A stretch of 64,000 nt of DNA from Stereum hirsutum FP-91666 SS1. Its lineage: Eukaryota > Basidiomycota > Agaricomycetes > Russulales > Stereaceae. Shown here one piece after another: positions 1-11,108 of this stretch. The translations under genes were made by a program, and so were the position numbers. The notes under the pieces were generated by a model that was given only the letters and a program-made list of their open reading frames with translations, was not told the origin of the DNA and searched no databases. Position 1 is the stretch's first letter, and each line of letters opens with the position of its first letter. Location of the stretch: the NCBI RefSeq assembly GCF_000264905.1, contig NW_006763137.1:1356339-1420338 (forward strand), given 5' to 3'.

Positions 1-490
1 TGACAAAAGGGTTGTTGGAATGCTGATGAATGCCATACTGCACGGCCTCACGTCTCTTTTTACTGTAGATAACGGACCATGAAAGGCAGGCGGTATCAGG
101 GACATACGAGATATTCCACGAGGACCAAGATGAAACGTTCAGATACGCAAGCAGATGACCACTCTCCTATTCTAGCAGTCACCAGTCAACTCGAACGCCC
201 GGAGGCCGGCCACAACGCAAACATAACGCAAACAGATGTCAACCCGATGAAACGACACTCAAAATCACGAGGAAGGACTGTAAATTGAGGAACGTCCACA
301 GCAAAACACTATTATCAGAGATACAACGGCGGCCGACCGTAAAGCTCGCACCAAATAGTACGGCCGCCGCACAAGGATACTCACGAACTTGGGAGGAAAA
401 TGAAACAAAACGGTCTAGGAAAGTATGATGTCTATATAAAGCCGAGAGCGCCCAACGGGAGACATGTCACCCTGACGATACTGATGTCCA
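1..490. other. Intergenic, left window edge
   Basis: I see no convincing gene here. A 69-codon open frame at 79-288 on the plus strand is rich in basic and polar residues and has no splice partners or recognisable motif. A TATATAAA-like string near 432-440 points rightward but has no plus-strand gene behind it. The stretch is best read as the 3' flank of the minus-strand F-box gene. Confidence 0.5.
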
Positions 491-2279
491 TCACTGCAGT
501 AAACATGTCGTTCCTCCTGGACCAACAGCTCCCGCCTGTCTGATTTTAGCGTGAGCTGTCAGGAGCTCGTTTCTCATGCGCAAATCTTCGACTTCTCGCT
601 CGACATCAATCCTCTGCACCACCTCTTCCTGCCTGATCTTCATCAGCAATGGCAACATATCCCTCAGAGCCTCCCATCTTTCGTACCGTTCCCTGCTTAC
701 GGCCTTGTAGACCTCGTCGACCATGTACCACGGCCAGGTGACTCCCATGCTCAAAATAGGGGCTTGCTGACCGAAAAGGAGGTGTGAGAGGAAGAGAGCA
801 AGGGGTTGTATGCCGTCGACTTCGCAGATGGGAGAGACACCAATATAGAAGTCGTGAAGAACCGGGAATCGAGGGATAAGACCGTGGACATCATCAGATG
901 GGTCCTTTGCGATTCCGTCGATGTACACGCCCAGCTTCTCGAGCTTGCGACAATGCCGTACGAGTGGAATCAACGCCGCCAAAGGCAACGGGGGATATTC
1001 GTCCGTATCGATTATATTCAGGGGTTCCGGATTCAGGAACAGGTTTTCGAGGTTGGGAAGTGAAACCGCTAACTGGGAAACATCCTCCTCGTTGAGCATG
1101 AGCGGTAGATTATGTCTGAATTCCAGGCTGCGCAGGGATTTGAGACGGAGGATGGGCTGAAGTGTGTCGAGACCAATTTGTTCCGGTTCGATGGATGGAT
1201 TAGCTGGGCGTGTATCGACGACTTCCAAGCATAGCTCCTGGAGGTCTGGATACGTATCTGCTACCGCCTTGAGGAAGCTTTTGATGGCCTTCTTCCCTTC
1301 GGCCTCGCGTGTGTAAACGTTGATCTCGGAAAGCCTGGATAGGGAGGTGTCGCCCGTGAGGAGCATTGTGGCGACGGAAAGCGGTGTCCACAAGCAGATT
1401 TGCTTCAGAGCCGGGAAAGTGTTCGGTCCAAATGGTTTGTCTGGTAGGTCGGGGTAAAGTTCCGTGGCTAGAGCTTCGTCATCTGATTCCAGTGATAAAT
1501 CGAATGCGAGGGCCTCTAAGTATGGAAGCTGCGACAGCGCCATCATGACGCTCGGCGTATATAACCACCTCTCCATAGAAATCTTCTTCAGAGTTTGAAG
1601 TTTGCTGAATAAGGGCATGAGCGATGGAATGGTCGAAATCGAGAGCTCGGCAGCTATACAGAGAGTTTCTAGGGAAGGTAGACGGGATATTAGATCGTCA
1701 ACCTGGGCTTCTCTGGTGTAACTGATGGCTGACGCTATGTCGATGCGAACTTCCTTGACAGCGCTATGCATGAACAACGTCGAATAGATGCAAGTGGCGG
1801 TGTTTCGCGCGCGCCAGCCCAAGACACGTAGATGGGGGAAGATTGTGAAGGACGTCCGTGTTCTAGAGATCTCTGCGAAGACAGAGTGGTGTATTGCTTC
1901 TTTTGTCCTCAAGGGATGAGGATTATAAATGAGCAACCGCACACGACGAGCATACGGAGCGAAGTTCGCCCAGTCTGCTTGCGTGACTGCTCTGGTGAAA
2001 CACTATACCACATGTCAGCAAACTGATTCGAGAGATCACGAAAGGAGTACGCACGTTTCCGACATCCAACTTGTAATCGAGAGGAGCTAATTTAGAGAAT
2101 AGATGGACGATTTGCGGCGCTGAATCAACCCGCCGCCACAGGTTATTTAGCCCGATATCCGTCCAGTGGTGGGACACGCATGCATTGTTCAAGTTGGATT
2201 TGTGGTCGAGTAGCCGGAAGACCAAGTCCAAAAGCTCGGGAATATCCAGAACTCGATGTGCAGCTGACTGAGAGCCCAT
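491..2279 (-). CDS. F-box protein with leucine-rich-repeat-like C-terminus
   Basis: This is probably a substrate receptor of an SCF ubiquitin ligase. Exon 1 starts at ATG 2279 and encodes an N-terminal F-box (VLDIPELLDLVFRLLDHKS, then HHWTDIGLNNLWRRVDS). An intron of about 65 bp at roughly 1990-2054 follows. The long second exon opens with the ADWANFAPYARRVR segment that follows the F-box in many Agaricomycete F-box proteins. The remaining roughly 480 residues are leucine-rich with spaced LxxL patterns (SLETLCIA, LPNLENLF, LRSLEFR), as in degenerate LRR receptors, and end in a charged, probably coiled-coil tail (VVQRIDVEREVEDLRMRNEL). The family is large and fast-evolving, so the substrate cannot be inferred. 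The exact splice junction is uncertain by a few bases. Confidence 0.82.
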
Positions 2280-3208
2280 GGCTGGAAGGGCAGGGGGGAG
2301 CGCGAGCGGCGATGGCGTTTGGTTTGAAGGCGAAAAGCACTAAATGAGTGTAAAACAGTAGTTTGTTCAGGGAGAGCAATGACAGCAACGAGACGAGGAT
2401 TAGGCAGTAAGAGAGTAGGGACTAGTGTGTTCGTTTATGGAGATGAGATGTAAGAACGTCAACGTTGTAGCTTGATGGGTTAGACAAAGGATGCCACAAA
2501 TCGGTTGAGGGCTTATGTTGCATATTACATAATCAAACGGCATCGAAAACTTCCACCTCAGCGTGTCACTGCTGCTATGTTTCACCGACCATTCTTTGAG
2601 CAAGAAACTTCATGGTATAGGCGAAGGCGTCTTAGGCATTGTGTAGTGGGTCGAACGAAAAAAAGAGGGGATATATTTAAAGAACATGATTATATCGATG
2701 AGACATACAAAACAAACTTCGGACAGCACAGGTCCCTCCAGATCCCACCCTCCACGTGTACAGGACGATCTGCAAGACGAAGTGGAAGTATTAGCGAGAT
2801 GTTGCACAAGATGTAGCAAGGAATGAAGGTCAGTCAAAGCGAACTCGACCGCCAAAGCGGCCAGTTCGAAGGTAGCTGAGATAATTTTCTGCAATGTGGG
2901 GTGCGCTCCCACTAAAGCCAAATGCCTCAAACATCATGTAAAAATAAAAGAAAGGATGCTCACCAAACCAACAAAAGGAAAGAGATGAAAGGAGTCGAGA
3001 GGACGGTTGGAATGAAAGAAAAAAAGACGCGCCTCGCTTCTTTTATCCAGCATATTTGAATCTCCGCTGGGTGTTGCCGCCCACGCGCGAGTTGGGCGCG
3101 AGTGACGAACGCCATCTTCGAATTCTGTCGTTCGTGCCACACTGCTCACACAACATCGCCTCACACAGAATTCGAATCCATCTTTCGTTCCATTTACGAG
3201 CAGACGAT
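2280..3208. other. Intergenic between divergent F-box and TAF10 genes
   Basis: This 930-bp stretch should hold both promoters. A 106-codon minus-strand frame at 2610-2930 has a hydrophobic segment (ATFELAALAVEFALTDLHSL), but I see no family motif, exon partner or clear start context, so I do not call it. No canonical TATA box is obvious near either start. Confidence 0.4.
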
Positions 3209-4138
3209 ATGTCGACCCCGTACTATACCGGTCAACCCTCCACGTCACAGACAACGCAGCCTGCAACACCGCAATCTTCGCAACCAGCCACTATGTCATA
3301 TGCGTACCCCCTCGCCGCAGGCCAGCAGCCCTTTGCCACCCAAACACCAGCATCAACACAAGCGGCCAGTACTAGCGCGAGTGGGAGCGTTCCAAGTGCA
3401 GACCCGAAGGCACAGTCATCTCGGCTTGCAGCAGAGGAGGCGCGCAAGGACAGGACACTGTCTGAGTTTCTCTTGATGTTAGATGACTACGAGCCGCTGG
3501 TGAGTTCGTCCTACACTTAATGACTGTCTTTTGGGACGAATGACGACTGTGATGCCCTTCATGGTCCACGGAAGCAACATCATAACTGACAGACAAATGG
3601 TGGTAGATACCGGATGAGGTGACGGACTACTACCTCCAACGGGTTGGCTTTGACTGTCAAGACGCCCGTCTGTCCGTCATACTCGCTTGATCTTTTGTTT
3701 GCATATCGTACTGATCCATGAGACATTCGCCTTGCCTGCATCTGCCATCTCAATGCGCTGTCTTTCTCTCCACGTCTTCCGACATCCTTAGGAAACGGCT
3801 CCTAGCGCTCGCTGCACAGAAATTTGTTTCAGACATCGCAGCGGACGCGTACCAGCATGCACGCATCAGGTCGAATGCAGCGGGTGGTCGTGCACGTGCA
3901 AACCAACCTCCCACAACCGCTCGGGTGCGTGTTCCTTCGTTTCCTGACCTGCCATGTTCCTCACGCGCCATTCCTCGTTCCACGGTCACTGCCCACGATT
4001 TCTCGGAACGCTGCAACCGTCATATTCTCGTTTCTCCTCGGACAGGACAAAGCCCGGACCACGTTGACGATGGAAGATTTGAGTGCGGCGCTGGCAGAGT
4101 ATGGTATCAACTCGCGCAAGCCTGAGTTCTACATGTAG
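3209..4138 (+). CDS. TAF10: Transcription initiation factor TFIID/SAGA subunit TAF10
   Basis: TAF10 is a histone-fold subunit shared by TFIID and SAGA; it pairs with TAF3/TAF8 in TFIID and with Spt7 in SAGA. Four exons join in frame: 3209-3499, 3607-3671, 3792-3924 and 4046-4138, giving about 193 residues. The first 75 residues are a Ser/Thr/Gln/Pro-rich tail. The conserved domain follows: [16 protein letters not shown], then [19 protein letters not shown], then [19 protein letters not shown], then the last-exon helix [16 protein letters not shown] ending RKPEFYM. This matches the TAF10 signature throughout, and every splice has GT-AG ends. The ATG at 3209 is the first in frame close to the conserved part and fits a short S/T/Q-rich N-terminus. 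Nuclear. Note the linked SAGA gene at 9716-10861. Confidence 0.94.
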
Positions 4139-4456
4139 ATGCCGGTTGTTGCTGAGCTGCCGTTTGGTTGGTACGAGTGTGGCCAAGAACCAACCTTGCA
4201 CTATCAACGGGACAAGGAGGTTTCCCATGGACCCGTTGCGGACGTTTCTGATATTTTCTCCATGCTTTCCACTTATTTATGATCTCTTTCGGCCCTCAGG
4301 CTGCATCCACCACATGTATGTTACGCGCACAAATCCAGGATAACAATGTTGTCTTTGATTCATTATCTGAAGCATGACAATCGTATGGGCATGTTGTACA
4401 AAAGATGAAGACCCTCTTCTTTGTCTCGAATACGACACTATCATCCAATCACCGAC
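4139..4456. other. Convergent 3' intergenic spacer
   Basis: A spacer of 318 bp between the convergent TAF10 and oxidoreductase genes. It presumably holds both 3' UTRs. I see no further feature. Confidence 0.5.
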
Positions 4457-6074
4457 TTACACAACCTGCTCAACACCCTCGGGTAGCTTGTAGCCACCTT
4501 GCTTGCGGACCTTGAAAGATCAGTCGGTCATGAGCATCAACAGGCTCAAGCTGTCCAACAACACGACACAGATCGTGCCAAAGGCTCACCTCGTCGAATA
4601 TCTCCATTGCCATTATGCTCTTGTCCCAACCCCAAACATCGCTCCGGAGCTTGCCGTCCCTGACACACCTCGCCACCTCGTCGGCCTGGAAATGCCATCC
4701 TCCGCCCTCCCAGCTCACTTCCTTCGTTTCCTCACTCTCGATCTTCCCGTCTTTACCCACCCATTGTACGGTATATGATTTCGGACAGTACGGAGGCTGC
4801 GGGATGAGGATGTTCCCGCGTCGGAAACGGATGCTCGCAGATGCTTGCGTGGGAAGGCCATTGAGGTCCATGGAGGCGTAAAGGGTGGCAAGTGCAGGGA
4901 TGGAAGGGAATGTCAAAGTGAATGAGGTATTGCAGTCGACTCCTGTCGTAGGAGTCTTGAGCATGGTGGCGCTAATGCTGCTAGGTGCCTGTGACTTGTT
5001 AGAGGGATGCTCGTACAAGGCGATTATAGCCTGTGATGGAATGTCATTTTCGGGAAACAAATATATATAGACGGCGACTGGACGAACCCAGACCAGCGGG
5101 TATGGACCCCTTTGACATGTGTAAGTCAACGTATGGAGTTGAATGGAAGGTAAACTCACAAATCGAGAATGGCACCACCGCCAAGTTTCGGGTCCATCAT
5201 CCTGTGTGTCTCCGGCAAATCTGTTAACGGATGTCAGTTATATCTCGCGGCCGTCTCCCCACGAACAATGCCTTCAAGTGATCCACTCACTCTCGACATC
5301 GAAGCCACCTGAAAGATCCGCGTGAACGACAACAGGGTCCCCCAGGCTGCCTCCGTCAATCAAGGCTCTGACCGCCTTTGCCACCGGCTGGAATCTAGTC
5401 CACATCGCTTCCATCAGGAAGACATTGTTCTCTTTGGCGAGGACGATGAGGGAACGGAGCTCGGCTGCGTTCGTTGTAGCGGGTTTCTCGAGGAGGACAT
5501 GCTTTTTGGCAAGAATCGCAGACTTGGCGGCCTGATAGTGATATGTATGTGGTGTACCTTTGTTGTATATGAGTGAGATCGCCCGAGATGACGAAGGCAC
5601 GAATATCAAAGCTAGTACCGATATAGACTGCGTCGACGTCCTATCAATGATTACTATTCAGTCAGACTCAGTAAAAACAGGGTAAAAATGAACCGACAGG
5701 ATCAGCAAAAACCGCAGCGTAGCTTCCAAGAGCTTTGATGCTCTTGTCGCCGCCAGCCTTCTCGTCGATAAACTTCTGCGCAGAAACGACACTGCGAGAG
5801 CCCACAGCAACGACTTTATGCACGACATCGTGAACATCTCGTCTAAATCCATAGATTAGTTCATTATTCAAAGGCACCGTAGGTTAGCATCAGAAACGAA
5901 GTACATACGTTTTCGGGTCAATCAGCATGTCCTGATTTCGGGACAAGGGTTAGACTTGGTGGTAAGCTTCTGGCAGTGATATGCTAAACAGATGCTCACC
6001 GTTATGAAAGCCGTGGCAATATTTCCGGTGGAGATGATACCCCATCGGAATACGAGAGCTTGCTCTGAGGCCAT
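4457..6074 (-). CDS. Gfo/Idh/MocA oxidoreductase, dihydrodiol / D-xylose dehydrogenase type
   Basis: This is an NAD(P)-dependent oxidoreductase of the family that includes dimeric dihydrodiol dehydrogenase and fungal D-xylose 1-dehydrogenase (NADP). Exon 1 (6000-6074) encodes the Rossmann start RWGIISTGNIATAFIT. A 23-nt micro-exon (5909-5931) encodes DMLIDPKT and is followed by DVHDVVHKVVAVGSRS. Later exons give the family hallmarks DVDAVYIGTPHTYHYQ, HVLLEKPATTNAAE (the catalytic Lys of the EKP motif), VFLMEAMWTRFQP and DPKLGGGAILDLG. The last exon (4457-4510) encodes VRKQGGYKLPEGVEQVV and lies beyond a 73-bp intron. Estimated length is about 390 residues, normal for the family. No signal peptide, so cytosolic. 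The exact sugar or diol substrate cannot be read from sequence. Confidence 0.92.
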
Positions 6075-7367
6075 TTCAGGATAAGGGAGCACAGAGTGAT
6101 AGAGAGAGAGGTAATTCGAGAACTTTGACGTCCAGGACCAGCGTCGACGTCACAAAGTGGTGTCGGCGAAAATGTAGCTTATGGGAGTAGCAAGAGAGCA
6201 GGTGCACGATATTTACAGATCTTGTGTGAGCATGGTGGTATATATATCCGGGCTGTATCCGAGTCCTATCGCTCCCAGTCCAAGATTACCAGGATGAAAA
6301 CAAAATCAACGCGTCCACCCGCCACCCCGAACTGGTTGCTAATTTAGAAACCCCGCTTCCTCGCTTTCGCACGGTTGTGTGGCGAATTCCTTCCTGAACG
6401 CGCTCTACAATCCTGGCTGTGAAGACTTGAACTGCACAGTTTCTTCTCCGGGTTTCAAGTTGTGTACGCTCGCAAACATCATCCCATCGTCTATTGTCTC
6501 TGCCGACAGCGTCCAGCATATGTTGTATGTCTCTGACCACGCTCATTGGAGACAAGCTTGCGTTTGGACATCAGATCCGCTGATTCCGTCGACCGGGTCC
6601 CTTCCTTCCGGCTTAGCTTTTGAACTCTCCTCAGACGGTATCGACATCAGGATTCAGATCTCTGGGCTTCGAGAAAGATAAAACAGGTGATGTGCCATTT
6701 CAACGGTTGCCTCGGACATCCGAGCGACTCGGCTCTACTTATGATATCGCAGAACCTTGAAACTACATGTCATCGACATTCCGTGCGACAGGTTAGCTGC
6801 AGGGACCACGGTACTACAGCCCTTGAGTAATCCTTTTTGAGCGCCGTAATCCCTCCGATGTCTTTTTGTTCTCTACGGGCAGTACGAATTTCCGGAAACT
6901 AGCGGCGACGCTACGCCTTCTCCCTGCGGCATACCGGTGTTCTTTTCATGAGACATGTTTTCGGTTGGTTGATTGAGACAAGACCTCGATACATCTCGTC
7001 TGTGTGGAAGTCAGCAGTGCATCATTGATCGGAAGATGGCATCGTAGGTGAAGACACGCAGGTAAATCTGAGCCTGTGCTAAAGCGTTTAGATATTGATG
7101 CTGACCCGTTATGTTTAGAGCACTCACGAATGTTTCACTAAACAATTGTTCGAGCGTCTCGCGTGCGAAGTTCAGGGCAGAAACAGGTGTCCTCTCAAGT
7201 GGGTGGAGCATATGTGCGTCAGGATGCTGCGAGCGTGGGTTGTTAGAGTTTCGTGGCTTGACATCGATGACTTATAAAAGAGCTGGCGTATCGATGCTAG
7301 GTTTTGGGATCCAAATTGTCTGTGCAACTCACTCGGCGCAATTCTCACTCGCACTCAATACTGAGCG
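6075..7367. other. Intergenic, divergent promoters
   Basis: About 1.3 kb between the divergent oxidoreductase and hydrolase genes. Short open frames occur on both strands (for example 6379-6681 and 7011-7211), but none shows a domain, matching introns or a plausible neighbour. I see no RNA gene or repeat. Confidence 0.4.
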
Positions 7368-8985
7368 ATGAACACCGACTCTACCCAAGATCGTCTCTAC
7401 AAGGCTCTCTGTACTCTACCACCTAGCGCGGAGTATATGGACGCGTTTGCAGCGTTCGATAACCCTCTCCAAATAATATCCACTAACATCGACGGGGCAA
7501 GAGCTAATGCCAACGCTACGTTTGAAGATCCCATCGTTGATTGGTTCGAGTCTGATCCTCCAGAGGGTATGTCCACACTGTTATTTACTACCGCCGTGCT
7601 TTGGCCACCATGGTGACAAGATCATGCATAATCGCAGAAGGGACATATCGAGTCGAGGACCACGCAATAGCTGTGGACGGTACGGAGATCACAGCGCGCA
7701 CCCTTGTACCTACCCCTCATGGGGCCGAAGGTCGACAGAAGTATCCACTTCTTGTTTTCATGCACGGTGGAGGTAAGGGCTTTACACGCTGATACCCCCG
7801 GTCTGCACTTCCTGATATGTGTTACTTTCTGTAGGTTTTTTCGCCGGCAGTGTACGGATGGAAGACCATCGTCTGCGTCACCTGTGCGTCGATCTAAAGA
7901 TGTCCATTGTCAACGTAGAGTACAGGTAAGTCCAGGTGATTGTGCCTCTGGTATCGATTTAACATCTGTGTCGCACGTACCCTTCCTCCAGACTTGCTCC
8001 CGAACACCAGTATCCTGTCAACCTCAACGATTGCTACGAAGCCCTCAAATGGGTAGGTTACTTTTGATTTAAATCAACATTCAAAACTAATGCACACCTT
8101 TGAACGCTTCTGCTATAGGCAGTAACAAACGCCGAGCTTCTTTGCGCATCTCCACGCCATGCAGGGTTGATCGTCGGCGGAACCTCAGCAGGCGGAAATC
8201 TCGCTGCAGCACTTACGCAGCGCGCCGTCAGTGATCCATTCTTCGTCAAGAATGGCATACAGATCACTGGACAACTACTTTTCATGCCCACATTATTACA
8301 TCCGGATGTCCGCCCTGAAGAGTCGGTCGAACATCTATTCGCTTTTTGAAAAATCATTGTTCTCATGGCTTCCGCAGATTCAAACCATACCTGGATTCTC
8401 GTCCCACTGATCTGTACAGAGACGAAGCCATTACCAACATGGATCTCATTCACGGCTGTTATGGTACGTTGTATCCTCACCAACGTCTTGAACATGTTGT
8501 TCATATCATTTACCTTGACCACAACTCGTTTTTCAGATATGCACCAGGGCCCTCCTGCCGATCCTGAAGTCTCGCCCTTGCTCTTCCCCAACCGCACATC
8601 TCTTCCTCCTCTGGTCATATTCGTCTCCGGTCTCGACCCGCTCTCCGAAGAGTGTCTGTTGTACGAACGTCTCCTGAGGCAGGCAGGAGTCTCCACCAAG
8701 GTATTCGTGTGAGTATTTGTCTATGTTTTTTTATACACCCTTGCTGCGATTCCCGCTTGTACACCCTGCACCATGAACTTCTGATATTTTTCATGCTCAA
8801 ATACTGATTGCTCATCATATAGGTACGCTGGAGTCCCTCATGCGCACTTCTTAACGTTCCCGGGTCTGAAGGCCTCAGCAGAGCTGTTTGAAGACACCAA
8901 GATTGGCATCAGGTGGTTGTTGAGGCAGCAAGGCCTGTATATGAGGCATGCTATCGATGCAGAGCAATTCCAGTCTCATCTCTAA
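7368..8985 (+). CDS. Alpha/beta hydrolase fold-3 (hormone-sensitive-lipase-like) esterase
   Basis: A serine esterase or lipase of the HSL (abhydrolase_3) type with at least six exons (7368-7566, 7638-7772 and further short ones). The oxyanion-hole motif HGGGFFAGS is split across the intron near 7773. The nucleophile elbow is GLIVGGTSAGGNLAAA, with Ser in GTSAGG. The acidic residue sits in LVIFVSGLDPLSEE and the catalytic His in YAGVPHAHFLTFPG in the last exon, so the triad is complete. A conserved YRLAPEHQYP-type segment spans an intron near 7926. Length is about 350 residues, typical of fungal members. No signal peptide is seen at the ATG at 7368, so it is probably intracellular. The natural ester substrate is unknown. 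Confidence 0.9.
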
Positions 8986-9715
8986 TGACCGTGTAGAATT
9001 TGTACCAATATTGTATTCGTTCTCCTGCAACTTCTGCTGATGCACTTCTGCTAATTTGGCCGCTCTCTTCGTTGCATTTTACTTTACACATTCGTCTTTC
9101 CTACCTCTAAATGTTATCGATGTCGATCGTTTGGCATATCCCCAAGTTCGAGTTGTGACTCTTCATCTACACAAGATGTGAAGCTTATGCTGGAGAAGTA
9201 TAGGTTGTTGGCATGATCTTGCACCTGCACCATCCGTCCACACCAAACAGCGGGGTGGCTCCAGGAAAGTCCTCCTGATAAACTTGGCCGTGCGCATCAC
9301 TGGCATGGATCTGCGGGCTCTGTCAAGTAGTCGTTTAATTGTTTTCGTTACGAGCTGCGGCTTTGGCTTATTTTGACACACGACGGAGATCGGATCAAGG
9401 TTTAATTGTTGTCCGAGCCAGGACTGCGTCTTAGGAGAACGATCAGTTGTCTTACCCGTCCTACAGACCCGACTTCGGAACAGTAAGGCTGCGTGAACGC
9501 TGCATTCATACGGAGACCTGCCGAGTTAGGGTCAGGTTTCCTATAGTACATGACAGTTAATGAGCCAAAGCCTGATGTGTTCGGCAAGATCGATCCTTAA
9601 AAAAAGGGTAATAAATAGGGTACACAGCCTAACAAAGTACACGACCATACATCCGCCAGTAAAGATACATCATGCACATCGCGCCACACCTCCTCACAGA
9701 CATCCCGCCACAATA
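8986..9715. other. Convergent 3' intergenic region
   Basis: 730 bp between the hydrolase and the convergent Hfi1 gene. It contains only short, unremarkable open frames. I see no RNA gene or repeat. Confidence 0.4.
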
Positions 9716-10861
9716 TCAAGTCCACGACTGGATTGCCTGTTCGACCGTGCTCCTGTCCCTCAACAGCGCCAATAACTGCCACGCCTCGTTATCTGGATCC
9801 CTCTTCTCATCCATGACTACATCATCACCAGCGTAAGTGCGGGTTCCCTGTTCGGGGTCTCCCGAAGAAAGCTTCCTGATGGCGGCGGACGGGTTTGCGA
9901 GAACAGCAGGAGACACAGTAAAGAGGGTATCTATGGAGGTAGCGGAGAGTCGAGGGCCAGTGGAGTGGGGGCCGGACGGATGAATAGACGTCACAGAATG
10001 GGAGGTGGTGGTGAGAGTTATAGCTTGGGTGATGAGTTGTTTGAGTTTGGCCTAAGAAAGCGATGTCTGGTCAATACAAATGATCGAGAGGGGCTATCCA
10101 AAGTGAATTACCTCAAAGGCAACTATAAGGAGAGAAGAAACATTCTTGGTTGGTGTATTGAGGTTATGTTGAGCACATATGAGGTTAATCCGGTCTATTA
10201 TGTGTTGTGATATGAACCCCCGAGCAGCAGATGCTAGATGTACAGAGGGTCTGCTCCCGGCCGGATCTAGATACGATAGTTTTAAGTAGAGGTACAGAGT
10301 GCGAGGGAGGTGAAACTTACCACCACGCTCCTTCAACAACTGAACTCCTCGTTCACTAGCAATCTCGTCCGTTTCAGGCCGTGGTTCATATTTCGTCGAC
10401 AAGGCCACGGGTTGCATATTCCGTACGCGTTCCCTCTCGCGTTTCCCCAAGCCAAGAGCCCATCTCTTCAGCCGTGCAGACTTTAGGGTCACAGGTTCGT
10501 CTGGGTCGTCTCCTTGATATGGCAGGAGGCGTTTACGCTTGCGAGCAGGGCCTTTGGGCGCTTCAGGCGGCGGAGTAAGCGATACGGGCCGTTGCGAGGG
10601 ATCAAATATAGAGATAATGAGTGCATTATGCAGTTGAACTATTGAAGAGGCAGTGTGTCAGTGAGACCGGATTATCTCTAGGGTGGCGTCCGACGCACCG
10701 AGTTGCATTGTGCTGACACATTCTCGGATCTGTTCGTCGAATTCAGCTCGTGATATTTGAGCTGAGAGAAACGCTTGTAGTATAGCCCAGTATTTGGATG
10801 CTTTATCCTTGAGTCCAATGGCAAGTTTAACCTTGATTGTGGACGTCGACTCGAGGGCCAT
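9716..10861 (-). CDS. HFI1: SAGA complex core subunit Hfi1/Ada1 (TADA1)
   Basis: Hfi1/Ada1 is a histone-fold-containing core subunit of the SAGA coactivator, where it pairs with TAF12. Four exons join in frame: 10699-10861, 10321-10638, 10112-10266 and 9716-10051, giving 323 residues. Diagnostic pieces are YWAILQAFLSAQISRAEFDE near the N-terminus, then VQLHNALIISIFDPSQRPVS, the basic linker GPARKRKRLL, and KSARLKRWALGLGKRERERV. The histone-fold-like part IIDRINLICAQHN and the C-terminal IDTLFTVSPAVLANP follow. All fit fungal SAGA-Tad1-domain proteins. I chose ATG 10861. The reading frame continues upstream through a poly(A) tract read as poly-Phe, which is a 5' UTR artefact. Nuclear. TAF10, another SAGA subunit, is 5.6 kb away. 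Confidence 0.93.
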
Positions 10862-10908
10862 GGCGTAGCTGGTAGTGGTTCGCGTCAAGAGCACATCGAC
10901 GTGACGCG

Positions 10909-10974
10909 AGACCGACGGCGTGTAGATGTTACACCAAAAAAAAAAAAAAAAAAAAAAAAAAGACCGACGGCGTG
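10909..10974. mobile_element. Tiny poly(A)-tailed retro-insertion with target-site duplication
   Basis: A run of 26 A (10936-10961) is preceded by 13 bases of non-repetitive sequence (10923-10935). The whole is bracketed by identical copies of AGACCGACGGCGTG at 10909-10922 and 10961-10974 (13-14 bp, the first A being ambiguous with the poly(A)). A poly(A)-ended insert between direct repeats of this size is the mark of target-primed reverse transcription, here severely 5'-truncated. It lies in the 247-bp divergent promoter of HFI1 and the makorin-like gene. Confidence 0.65.
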
Positions 10975-11108
10975 CTTTCTTACGCCACACAAATTCACGT
11001 GGTGGCACCAGCGGCTACTGTCAGCGCGTCCAGTCATTTCGCCAACTGTGGTCTCTCCTTGACCACCACGACATGTCCTGAACGGCTCCCTTATTTCGTT
11101 TCTGATCT

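Noticed and set aside
3160..3180. tRNA T-arm-like string near attcgaatcc
   Set aside because: No matching acceptor, D-arm or anticodon arm is nearby. It lies in the TAF10 5' UTR.
10862..11008. Longer N-terminus of Hfi1 with poly-Phe
   Set aside because: The open frame runs through the poly(A) insertion, translated as poly-Phe. It is not conserved, and ATG 10861 lies directly before the conserved domain.
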